From Thermoprotei archaeon (lineage in GTDB: Archaea; Thermoproteota; Thermoprotei_A; Sulfolobales; Desulfurococcaceae): a DNA stretch of 10,529 bases. This document shows positions 1 through 6,066 of the stretch, piece after piece. Position 1 is the stretch's first letter; each line of letters opens with the position of its first letter. Under the pieces are notes generated by a model that worked only from the letters and a program-made list of their open reading frames with translations, was not told the origin of the DNA and ran no database searches. A program made the translations under genes and the position numbers. The DNA is taken from positions 1-10,529 of the forward strand of contig QMWW01000023.1 in NCBI GenBank assembly GCA_003661825.1. Direction: 5' to 3'.

Positions 1-691
1 TACCCATAACGCCTATTCCAAGCTCGTTAATAGCGCTATATAATTCTTCTTCAAGCTTGGCAAGCAGGGGATCAGGGTTCTTAGATCCTATCCTACGTAG
101 AACAGCTTGCTTTTTAGCTAGTGTTACTGCTATGTCAGTTGCTCCACCTATTCCAACGCCTACAATCGTTGGTGGACAAGGCTTCGCTCTAGCAGCTAGA
201 ACAGCGTCTATAACAGCTTCTTTCACACCAGCTAATCCCCTACTAGGAGGGGGCATCTCGAGTACGGTAACTGCTTTTGACCCTCCTCCTTTAGGCACTA
301 TATCGATTTGCAACTTGTCACCGTTAACGATCTCCAAGTATATGTATGGAGTATATCTGCCAGTATTATCCCCAGAGTTCTCCCCTGTAAGCGGGTTGAC
401 GCTATTAGGACGTATCGGTGTTTCGCATGTAGCTTTACGTGCTGCTTCTATTAAAATATCAGTAACCTCTTCTAGTAGAGGGAATTTAGCACCAACTCTT
501 ACATAGTACATGATCAGCCCAGTGTCTTGACATATAGGTTTGCCCGTTCTCTTAGCGATCTCGATATTATCTAGTATAGCTTTAAGCTGTGCCTTAGCTA
601 CCTCATACTCTTCGGCTTCATATGCTTTTCTTAGAGAATCCACTACATCTGGCGGTAATGATGTAACTGCACGATATAGGCCTTCAACCAC
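1..691 (-). CDS. fumA: Class I (Fe-S) fumarate hydratase alpha subunit, C-terminus beyond the window edge
   Basis: I translated the minus strand directly and about 230 codons are open. The product matches the catalytic subunit of two-subunit 4Fe-4S fumarate hydratases, which interconvert fumarate and malate in the TCA cycle in the cytoplasm. Family marks in order are KPICQDTG, with a cluster cysteine, RPNSVNPLTGENSGDN, IVPKGGGSKA, and KPCPPTIVGVGIGG, with a second cysteine. The C-terminal part with the last cluster ligand lies past base 1, and the beta subunit is not visible. A tartrate dehydratase alpha subunit is the main alternative, since the families share these motifs. The start is uncertain. 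The frame is open upstream to a stop at 794-796 but holds no ATG, so I chose the GTG at 691, which begins MVEGLYRAVTSLPPDVV. An ATG at 723 is out of frame by one base (see findings). Confidence 0.88.
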   Translation of the reverse strand, partial: MVEGLYRAVTSLPPDVVDSLRKAYEAEEYEVAKAQLKAILDNIEIAKRTGKPICQDTGLIMYYVRVGAKFPLLEEVTDILIEAARKATCETPIRPNSVNPLTGENSGDNTGRYTPYIYLEIVNGDKLQIDIVPKGGGSKAVTVLEMPPPSRGLAGVKEAVIDAVLAARAKPCPPTIVGVGIGGATDIAVTLAKKQAVLRRIGSKNPDPLLAKLEEELYSAINELGIGVMG

Positions 692-779
692 GGCATTGAT
701 GATTAATTTGTGGTGATCAGCATGGTGATCGGTCGATGAAGAAACACCTCGTAAGCATGTTTTTGCATCATGTGGTCTG

Positions 780-787
780 TATAAATA
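780..787 (-). promoter_or_regulatory. TATA box candidate for the fumarate hydratase gene
   Basis: The minus strand reads TATTTATA here, in the 120-bp gap between thiDN and the fumarate hydratase gene. A start site about 25 bp downstream would fall near 757, leaving roughly 34 nt to the ATG at 723 or 66 nt to the in-frame GTG at 691. A GAGGTG near 746-751 resembles a ribosome binding site but is too far from either start to decide between them. Confidence 0.4.
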
Positions 788-811
788 GATTACTCAACGG
801 TATATCCCGGC

Positions 812-2167
812 TTAGGATAAAATGCTTAGTAGTTTTTCGACAACCTCTCTAGCTGTTTTACCCAGTATCCTGATCATAGCTTCTTTGCCAATATCGCCTA
901 CATCGTACACTATATCGGGTATTCTGCCTGTAACCTTATAGGCTTCTCTCACCAGCCATTGCATGGTGCCACCTTCTTTAATCTTTAATTCCCTCGGCTC
1001 TTTTCTCCTATCAACAAACGCTATGCTTAGGCCTTTCTCTCTAGCTTTGTTGATAATTCCTTCCGAATACTTGATATTTAGAGCGGCTCGAATACTATGG
1101 TCTAATTTCATGGCTTCAAGCACTAATCTAGCAAGATGTGATGAAACACCAAACTTCACGGGACCCACAGGTCTTATACTATCGCCATATTTTACTATTC
1201 TCCCTTTAACTCCCGCTACATCGTTTATCGATTTAGCGTACTCTGGTGGAAGGCTCATTACTAAGTTCATGCCTACTTCTGGCATGTACTTTCGTAGTTT
1301 ATCACTATTTCCGACTAGTTTCTTAACTGCTTCCTGAACCTCGTTTAAGACTTCATACCTATAGGCTGGTAGATGGATCCAGGCCATGGGATTGACTGGG
1401 CAATGCCCCTTACCTATTCTCAGCCCGTATAGTATAGCTGTTGTTATGAACTTCTTAGCGTTTCTAACAGCCTCTGGTAACTCTCTGCCTTTTGCTAACT
1501 CAGCGGCTATAGCTGCTGAGAAAGAGCAGCCTGTACCATGAGTACATCCTCTTTCAACTCTAGGAGCCTCCATGTAGTAGTAGTTACCCTTCCAGTACAG
1601 GATGTCAACAGCTCTACTACTTGTTAGATGACCCCCTTTCACTACGGCTGCCTCGGCTCCTATATCTTCTACTATCTTCTTTGCAGCTTTTCTCGCGGAA
1701 TCAAGGTCTTTTACGTGAATACCTGTAATCCTCGAAGCCTCTGGCGCATTAGGCGTGACGACCTTAGCCAATGGTATTAGCTTGTTTATTAGGACTTCTA
1801 CGGCGTCGTCGCGTAGAAGCTTTGCACCACTCTTTGCTATCATAACGGGATCCACTACTAGCGGAAAACCGAACTTCTCAACAGCCCTTACAACAGCTTC
1901 AATTATACCGGAATTACTTAGCATCCCTGTCTTTCCGGCATCTATACCCATATCGACGGCTACAGCTTCTATCTGTTTAAACACCATATTAGGCGGTATA
2001 TCATGTACATCTGTTACCTCGTATGTGTTCTGTGCTGTAATGCTAGTTATCGCTACAGTACCGTGTACTCCTAGAGCTGCAAAAGTCTTTAAATCAGCTT
2101 CAATACCTGCTCCTCCACCGGAATCGCTTCCAGCTATCGTTATAGCCACTCTTACAGGCTTCTCCAT
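812..2167 (-). CDS. thiDN: Bifunctional hydroxymethylpyrimidine (phosphate) kinase / archaeal thiamine-phosphate synthase (ThiD-ThiN fusion)
   Basis: This cytoplasmic enzyme of 451 aa combines two steps of thiamine synthesis. The N-terminal ThiD domain (about 1-262) phosphorylates HMP and HMP-P. It shows GSDSGGGAGIEADLKT (13-28), VDPVM (105-109), TPN-EA (138-143), VKGGH (176-180) and the anion-hole and catalytic segment CTHGTGCSFS (208-217). The C-terminal ThiN domain (about 275-451) is the archaeal replacement for ThiE and condenses HMP-PP with thiazole phosphate. It carries SIRPVGPVKFGVSSHLARLV (330-349), containing the Arg (332) and His (344) expected for ThiN activity, and VYDVGDIGKEAMIRILG. 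Both domains look full length and undamaged. The ATG is supported by GGGGGAT four bases upstream. The gene stands alone, with 120 bp to the next gene downstream and a 713-bp gap upstream. ThiN also occurs in DNA-binding ThiR regulators, but no HTH is present here. Confidence 0.93.
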   Translation of the reverse strand: MEKPVRVAITIAGSDSGGGAGIEADLKTFAALGVHGTVAITSITAQNTYEVTDVHDIPPNMVFKQIEAVAVDMGIDAGKTGMLSNSGIIEAVVRAVEKFGFPLVVDPVMIAKSGAKLLRDDAVEVLINKLIPLAKVVTPNAPEASRITGIHVKDLDSARKAAKKIVEDIGAEAAVVKGGHLTSSRAVDILYWKGNYYYMEAPRVERGCTHGTGCSFSAAIAAELAKGRELPEAVRNAKKFITTAILYGLRIGKGHCPVNPMAWIHLPAYRYEVLNEVQEAVKKLVGNSDKLRKYMPEVGMNLVMSLPPEYAKSINDVAGVKGRIVKYGDSIRPVGPVKFGVSSHLARLVLEAMKLDHSIRAALNIKYSEGIINKAREKGLSIAFVDRRKEPRELKIKEGGTMQWLVREAYKVTGRIPDIVYDVGDIGKEAMIRILGKTAREVVEKLLSILS

Positions 2168-2171
2168 TTGT

Positions 2172-2178
2172 ATCCCCC
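2172..2178 (-). promoter_or_regulatory. Ribosome binding site of thiDN
   Basis: GGGGGAT lies four bases before the ATG at 2167 and supports that start over the longer overlapping frame that reaches 2300. Confidence 0.55.
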
Positions 2179-2224
2179 AGAGTAACTATAGATGAGAAAC
2201 AATTTACGCTTATCACCGAGGACA

Positions 2225-2267
2225 AGTGTTGATTGTAGTTATAAGTGTGTCTAAATACTAGTAGTGT
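2225..2267. promoter_or_regulatory. Three AGTGT elements at exact 19-bp spacing over the thiDN promoter
   Basis: AGTGT occurs at 2225-2229, 2244-2248 and 2263-2267 on the plus strand (ACACT on the coding strand). Two of the three extend to AGTGTT, and the two shorter-coordinate copies share an A before AGTGT. The middle copy overlaps the TATA box. Equal spacing in one promoter is typical of repeated operator half-sites. A thiamine-responsive regulator such as ThiR is one guess, but I cannot match a known consensus. Confidence 0.35.
2239..2246 (-). promoter_or_regulatory. TATA box candidate for thiDN
   Basis: The minus strand reads ACTTATAA, giving a predicted start near 2218 and a leader of about 50 nt that carries the ribosome binding site. 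The box overlaps the middle copy of a threefold AGTGT element, which would suit repression by occlusion. That regulatory reading is inference. Confidence 0.4.
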
Positions 2268-2300
2268 TAGATAGTAGATGACAGAAAACAGACATTTCAT

Positions 2301-2329
2301 GGTGTAGTTAATCGGCTATTAACTACACC
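2301..2329. repeat. Perfect inverted repeat, 12-bp arms with a 5-base loop
   Basis: GGTGTAGTTAAT (2301-2312) is followed by CGGCT and then its exact complement ATTAACTACACC (2318-2329). It lies about 55 bp upstream of the predicted thiDN TATA box, in non-coding DNA. As RNA it would form a stable hairpin, and as DNA it could bind a dimeric regulator. No T tract follows immediately on either strand, so a terminator is possible but not favoured. No second copy is visible in the window. Confidence 0.6.
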
Positions 2330-2501
2330 TGCGTGGAGTTAACATCCTCAATTGATTTTTCAACAATATTTTTCTATATAGTTTAGACATGCCCTTCAAG
2401 TAAACTGTGTATTAAAGAAAAATAACTAGAATATCATATTATGTTAAGTTTACACTAAGTATTCTAGATAGCCATTATATACATTTTGTTATGTATTTAT
2501 A

Positions 2502-2643
2502 CTAGGTAGAACAGATCTTAGGTATTACATAATGCTCAATACCAAGTGTTTCTGAAAGTATTTTATCAAGATATATCGGCTCAAGATCGATGGGATCGTT
2601 GTAGACTGGTAATACCTTGTTATAAAATCACACTTAGTGTCAT
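2502..2643 (-). pseudogene. Small ORF of unknown function, apparently broken by a +1 frameshift
   Basis: From the ATG at 2643 the frame reads MTLSVIL and stops. Removing one T from the four-T run (plus-strand AAAA at 2624-2627) gives a 46-codon frame ending at the TAG at 2502-2504. Its sequence begins MTLSVIYNKVLPVYND and continues PIDLEPIYLDKILSETLGIE to a VIPKICST end. The composition looks like real protein: mixed charged and hydrophobic residues and no low-complexity runs. A TATATAAA lies centred about 25 bp before the ATG, as expected for a leaderless archaeal mRNA. I do not recognise the family. It could be a decaying gene, a fragment of a longer lost gene, a sequencing error in a live small gene, or chance. 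Confidence 0.35.
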
Positions 2644-2663
2644 ATAATGTTACTCTATAAAAA

Positions 2664-2671
2664 TTTATATA
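2664..2671 (-). promoter_or_regulatory. TATA box in front of the small frame at 2502-2643
   Basis: TATATAAA on the minus strand is centred about 25 bp from the ATG at 2643, the spacing that gives a leaderless transcript. The surroundings are very AT-rich, so chance matches are likely. Confidence 0.35.
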
Positions 2672-2690
2672 AATAATGATAAAATATTTA

Positions 2691-2829
2691 CTAAGAATAA
2701 TTAGAAGCTATAGTGTTCTTTATCTTTTTGCGTAATACTGGTTCCAGAAGATCGAGGTATGTTTGCATGCTATGCTCTAGATTAAACTAGGAGAAGATCT
2801 CTGGTTACATCTCGATCTGTAATACCCAT
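2691..2829 (-). pseudogene. Second small ORF of unknown function, also apparently broken by a +1 frameshift
   Basis: From the ATG at 2829 the frame reads MGITDRDVTRDLLLV and then hits TAA. Removing one T from the TTT run (plus-strand AAA at 2784-2786) joins it to a frame reading NLEHSMQTYLDLLEPVLRKK and IKNTIASNYS, ending at TAG 2691-2693, for 45 codons in total. The joined peptide would be mainly helical and amphipathic. A CTTTTATT lies about 24 bp before the ATG and a second TATATAA about 37 bp before it, just past the end of the glmU-like gene. I do not recognise it. It precedes the other small frame by 47 bp on the same strand. Confidence 0.33.
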
Positions 2830-2848
2830 ATCTAACAGTATTAGTGTT

Positions 2849-2856
2849 AATAAAAG
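2849..2856 (-). promoter_or_regulatory. TATA-like box in front of the small frame at 2691-2829
   Basis: CTTTTATT on the minus strand is centred about 24 bp from the ATG at 2829. A further TATATAA at 2863-2869 could serve instead with a short leader. Both sit in AT-rich DNA right after the glmU-like stop codon. Confidence 0.28.
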
Positions 2857-2880
2857 TTTGTTTTATATAATTGTGTTATC

Positions 2881-4080
2881 CTATGTCCTATATATTGTAT
2901 TTGGTTTAATAATTTCTCCTGGATTTATTATTGTGTTAGTTGGTATTTTTGAATTATACCCTATTACAGTTCCCATTTTCTTTATTTCTTTTCCTAGTTT
3001 TTCTGCTAAATGTGTACGTAGTCTGATTGCTTTTTCTTCATTCATAATTATGTTTAGTGTAGTTATATTTGATTCGAGTACTGCTCTTTCACCTACTATG
3101 CTGTTCATAACTATTACTCTACTATGAAATTCTGCATAGGGCTGTATACTTGAATATTTTATTTCATTATAGGCGCCGATCCTCACCTTCTCCTCTATAT
3201 CAGCGTATTCTCTGATGAAGCTGTGAGCACCTATGAACGATTCTCTACCTATGTATGCGGGTCCTTTAATGACTGTGTAGTGATCTATGTACGCTTTTTC
3301 CTCAATAACCACGGGTCCCTCGATCACGGCCGTTTTCTCTACTTCTGCTTTGTCGCTTATAGCCACACCTTTTAGCTTTGATAGAAGCTGATACACTGCT
3401 TCTAGGAGATCAGCTGGATATCCTATATCGATCCAAAGACCACTCCAGTGGATAGCTTTTACCTTCCCCTTCCTGGCCATACTGTCTAATGCTTGGGGCA
3501 GGGTAAATCCTTTCTCTAGGAGATCCAGTATCCATGTAGGAAGTATATACGCTCCTCCAACGATGTATACTGGGTACCTATTTGGATAAGGAGAGTGTTC
3601 TAATACCTTTTCTACGTATCCATACTCGTTTATCACAAGCAATCCATAGGTTTCGATATGTTTAGGAACAGCTGGAATGGCGAGTACTGTTGCATCCGGT
3701 TCTTCTGATAGGTGAGTAGATATGAGTAGCGTTAGAGCATCCGGCTCTATAATGAGGTCACCAAATAATAGGAAGAAATAATCTGTATCCTCGAGTTTGC
3801 GACAAGCAGCTAGCACTGCTTCGTGTACAGTACTTCCTCTCTCTTGTGGAACTGGAGTAATGGGTTCTAAGCTATACGCTAGAGCCTCGCGATAAACTTC
3901 TTCTTCCCCAGCCCTATATACTAGTATGGTATCAGATCTATTTACTCTCTGTAAACTCGTGACTGAATAATATACTATGGGTTTACCTAGAACTTTTAGC
4001 AGAACTTTATTTCTACCAGGTGGTATTAGGACTGAGAGCTCTTTACTCGCTTTTCCACCAGCCAATACTAGATTCTTCAT
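2881..4080 (-). CDS. GlmU-like sugar-1-phosphate nucleotidyltransferase with left-handed beta-helix acyltransferase domain
   Basis: The protein is 399 aa from ATG 4080. A GTG at 4089 would add three residues, but the GGTGGT ribosome binding site at 4085-4090 fits the ATG. Residues 1-230 form a nucleotidyltransferase fold: LVLAGGKAS, NKVLLKVLGKP (the conserved Lys), FGD (107-108, metal-binding Asp), TYGLL, and WIDIGYPADLLEAV near 216-229. Residues about 247-380 are hexapeptide beta-helix repeats. It follows glmS by a coupled stop and start, so the likely role is the last steps to UDP-GlcNAc (GlcN-1-P acetylation and uridylylation). Two departures are visible. The usual GxGxR...P-T loop is replaced by GGKASKELSVLIPPGR, and the GAG-T-ANLR segment of GlmU enzymes reads roughly LESNITTLNI. 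Substrate is therefore uncertain, and another NDP-sugar product is possible. Confidence 0.82.
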   Translation of the reverse strand: MKNLVLAGGKASKELSVLIPPGRNKVLLKVLGKPIVYYSVTSLQRVNRSDTILVYRAGEEEVYREALAYSLEPITPVPQERGSTVHEAVLAACRKLEDTDYFFLLFGDLIIEPDALTLLISTHLSEEPDATVLAIPAVPKHIETYGLLVINEYGYVEKVLEHSPYPNRYPVYIVGGAYILPTWILDLLEKGFTLPQALDSMARKGKVKAIHWSGLWIDIGYPADLLEAVYQLLSKLKGVAISDKAEVEKTAVIEGPVVIEEKAYIDHYTVIKGPAYIGRESFIGAHSFIREYADIEEKVRIGAYNEIKYSSIQPYAEFHSRVIVMNSIVGERAVLESNITTLNIIMNEEKAIRLRTHLAEKLGKEIKKMGTVIGYNSKIPTNTIINPGEIIKPNTIYRT

Positions 4081-4084
4081 AAAT

Positions 4085-4090
4085 ACCACC
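4085..4090 (-). promoter_or_regulatory. Ribosome binding site of the glmU-like gene
   Basis: GGTGGT, four bases before ATG 4080, overlaps the first base of the preceding coding strand's stop region (TAG 4092-4090). It selects ATG 4080 over GTG 4089 and implies translational coupling to glmS. Confidence 0.5.
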
Positions 4091-5931
4091 TATTCCACTG
4101 TAACTGTTTTGGCTAAGTTCCGCGGCCTATCTGGATTAAATCCGCGCTTCACCGAAGTATAATATGCGAGCAACTGTTGTGGTAGTATATGGGAGATCGA
4201 TGTAAGTATCCAGTGACTACTCGGTATTTTAAACCAGTAATCAAAGTAGTTAGAGAGAGAAGTACTCTCGGCAGCTACACCTATTATACTGGCCCCTCTA
4301 GCTTTCATTTCCTGTATATTACCTAGAAGGGCCTTCTCTAGCTCTCTGTGCTCTGGAACGATAAATATAACTGGAAAATCTTCTTCAACTAAAGCTATAG
4401 GACCATGTTTTGACTCACCAGCTGGATATGCTTCAGCATGTATATATGCTATTTCCTTGAGTTTTAGCGCTCCCTCCATGGCAATGGGAACGCCTATTCC
4501 TCTGCTCAAGTAGTATACGCTTCTCTTCTTTCTCATCCAATCAGCAAGCTCCATCGCTAGAGCCTCGTTCCATGAAATAGTCTTCGCTACTATTTCAGCT
4601 GATTTCTTAAGCCAGCCTCTGTAATATTCAGCTTCACTCTTAGTAAGAGCTCCTGTACCCTGACCTAGCGCTATACTAAGCCAGCTTAAAACCAATGTCT
4701 GTGTGGTAAAAGTCTTTGTTGCAGCAACCCCTATCTCTGGCCCTGCTCTTGTATAAACTGCGAGATCGCTTTCACGTGGTATTGCTGAGTCAACTACGTT
4801 TGATACAGCTATTATGCTTACACCCTTTTCCTTAAAAGCTCTTAGAGCTTTCAAGGCATCCATTGTTTCACCACTTTGACTAACCACTATTAGCACATCT
4901 GGTTTATCAGCAGTGCTTGCATAGACAGAGTACTCGCTTGCTATAAACGAATATACCAGTCTTTTAGCAAGTATTGAGGAGAGTATACTATAGTAATAGC
5001 ACGCATGATAGCTAGTTCCAGCGCCAGTAATGTATACATTATCGGCTCTTGCTAAGAGCTCTACAGCTTTAACTATAGCAGGGTCTCTCTGAACGCCATA
5101 TAGTGTTTCCTTGAGCGCTCTCGGTTGCTCATGTATCTCTTTCATCATGAAATGAGGATATCCACCTTTTACAGCATCTTCTATACTCCATTCAACCGTT
5201 CTAACAAGCTTCTTCCACTCAACGACCCTGCTATCAGCTAGATCTTCTATTAATATCTTATTAGATGAGACGTATCCAATCCAGTTATCTCTTAGGGTTA
5301 TTACATACCTTGTGTACTCTAATATAGCTGGTATATCGCTAGCCACCAAGTTGAATCCGTCTCCTAATCCTATGATCAATGGGCTATCTTTCTTAGCGAA
5401 GAAGAGTTTATCTGGCTCATAGCTGGTTATAACAACGATTGCGTAGCTACCCTTAAGCATACTAATAGCGCGCTTAAATGATTCGTAGAAATCTCCTAAT
5501 CTCCTATAGATTTCCTCTATAAGATGTGGTACTACCTCTGTATCGGTTTCACTACGGAATATATGTCCTTTGCCAATGAGTATATCTCTAAGCTCCTGAT
5601 AGTTCTGTATAATACCATTATGTACAACGGCTATCTTATTGTTGCAATCAGTGTGTGGATGTGCATTAGTGTCGCTAGGTGCTCCGTGTGTGGCCCAGCG
5701 TGTATGACCTATTACTATTGCTCCATCTATACACGATAGGCAAAGCTTTTTCTCCAGCTCTCTAATGCTTCCTTTACCCTTCAGTATTTGAACACCCTTG
5801 CTCGTAACCGATCCTACGCCAGCTGAATCATAACCTCTATACTCCAGCCTCAGTAATCCACGATAAACCATGATCCCAGGTTTTAGTGGAAACTTATCAC
5901 TGGATCCTACTAAGCCTATTATTCCACACAA
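4090..5931 (-). CDS. glmS: Glutamine--fructose-6-phosphate aminotransferase (isomerizing), GlmS
   Basis: GlmS (613 aa) makes glucosamine-6-phosphate from fructose-6-phosphate and glutamine, the entry to amino-sugar synthesis. The class II glutaminase domain (1 to about 215) starts MCGIIGLVG with the nucleophile Cys2, followed by GHTRWATHG (75-83) and HNG (104-106). Two SIS isomerase domains follow. The first has GAGTSYHA (303-310) and SQSGET (351-356). The second has ESKHGP (506-511), close after HAEAYPAG. The C-terminal tail RPRNLAKTVTVE is the typical product-binding end. The start codon is TTG at 5929-5931. The invariant Cys2 leaves no doubt about it despite the rare codon. The gene is directly followed by the glmU-like gene and is divergent from pyrH. 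Length is normal and no key residue is missing. Confidence 0.97.
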   Translation of the reverse strand: MCGIIGLVGSSDKFPLKPGIMVYRGLLRLEYRGYDSAGVGSVTSKGVQILKGKGSIRELEKKLCLSCIDGAIVIGHTRWATHGAPSDTNAHPHTDCNNKIAVVHNGIIQNYQELRDILIGKGHIFRSETDTEVVPHLIEEIYRRLGDFYESFKRAISMLKGSYAIVVITSYEPDKLFFAKKDSPLIIGLGDGFNLVASDIPAILEYTRYVITLRDNWIGYVSSNKILIEDLADSRVVEWKKLVRTVEWSIEDAVKGGYPHFMMKEIHEQPRALKETLYGVQRDPAIVKAVELLARADNVYITGAGTSYHACYYYSILSSILAKRLVYSFIASEYSVYASTADKPDVLIVVSQSGETMDALKALRAFKEKGVSIIAVSNVVDSAIPRESDLAVYTRAGPEIGVAATKTFTTQTLVLSWLSIALGQGTGALTKSEAEYYRGWLKKSAEIVAKTISWNEALAMELADWMRKKRSVYYLSRGIGVPIAMEGALKLKEIAYIHAEAYPAGESKHGPIALVEEDFPVIFIVPEHRELEKALLGNIQEMKARGASIIGVAAESTSLSNYFDYWFKIPSSHWILTSISHILPQQLLAYYTSVKRGFNPDRPRNLAKTVTVE

Positions 5932-5992
5932 TACAATATTCGACCCCGTAACGCCCAGGAGGCTGCATCGAATATAGATACGACGGTATACT

Positions 5993-6002
5993 GTATTTTA
6001 AT
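5993..6002 (-). promoter_or_regulatory. Promoter candidate for the glmS operon
   Basis: ATTAAAATAC on the minus strand would give a start near 5972 and a leader of about 40 nt. An alternative is TCTATATTC near 5970-5978, with a leader of about 18 nt. Both lie in the 135-bp divergent glmS-pyrH region. A GGGGT at 5943-5947 is the only candidate ribosome binding site for the TTG start, and its spacing is long. Confidence 0.33.
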
Positions 6003-6023
6003 CTTGGTGAGCTACTAATAAGG

Positions 6024-6030
6024 TTTATAA
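6024..6030 (+). promoter_or_regulatory. TATA box of pyrH
   Basis: TTTATAA is centred 25 bp before 6052, leaving a leader of about 15 nt. That leader contains GGTG (6055-6058), eight bases before the ATG at 6067. Spacing of both elements fits a normal archaeal gene. Confidence 0.5.
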
Positions 6031-6066
6031 GGAGAGAGCTAGCAGTAGCAGTGTGGTGTTAAAAAT

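Larger units (their letters stand above)
2330..2880. other. AT-rich gap between glmU-like and thiDN, with traces of small genes
   Basis: No intact ORF of normal size lies in these 551 bp on either strand. What can be seen are two broken small minus-strand reading frames (2691-2829 and 2502-2643), each with a TATA box about 25 bp upstream, and a weaker 23-codon frame at 2319-2390 that also has a TATA-like TTTAATAC about 24 bp upstream. Palindromic ACACT-n-AGTGT sites lie at 2630-2640 (exact) and 2452-2462 (one mismatch). No transposase, tRNA end or terminal repeats were found. Confidence 0.5.

Noticed and set aside
57..506. 149-codon plus-strand frame
   Set aside because: Antisense to the clearly conserved fumarate hydratase alpha subunit; its product is low in charge and rich in Ser/Thr/Pro, as expected for a shadow frame.
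695..760. C/D box guide RNA, from TGATGA-like bases near 697
   Set aside because: No convincing D, C' and D' boxes at proper spacing on either strand.
701..771. 22-codon minus-strand frame beginning MMQKHAYEVF ahead of the fumarate hydratase gene
   Set aside because: Probably leader sequence; it is not in frame with the enzyme and lacks support of its own. Its later ATG is discussed as a possible shifted start.
963..1337. Plus-strand frames inside thiDN (also 1755-2195)
   Set aside because: Antisense to ThiN and ThiD domains with intact motifs; no promoter or family resemblance.
2168..2238. TPP riboswitch in the thiDN leader
   Set aside because: The leader is only about 50 nt and shows no thi-box sequences or multi-helix fold; these riboswitches are not expected in crenarchaea.
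2100..2300. 66-codon minus-strand frame overlapping the thiDN start
   Set aside because: It covers the thiDN promoter and ribosome binding site, and its end reads the ThiD N-terminus in the wrong frame.
2319..2390. 23-codon minus-strand frame MSKLYRKILLKNQLRMLTPR with a TATA-like box at -24
   Set aside because: Too short and basic to judge, and it ends inside the inverted repeat; kept only as a weak trace of the same kind as the two small frames upstream.
2330..2880. Insertion sequence or MITE as the source of the 713-bp gap
   Set aside because: No transposase fragment, terminal inverted repeats or target duplication could be seen; the only strong inverted repeat is a single local palindrome.
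5932..6066. glmS ribozyme/riboswitch upstream of glmS
   Set aside because: Known only from bacteria, and the 135-bp region has no matching pseudoknot core and must also hold the pyrH promoter.
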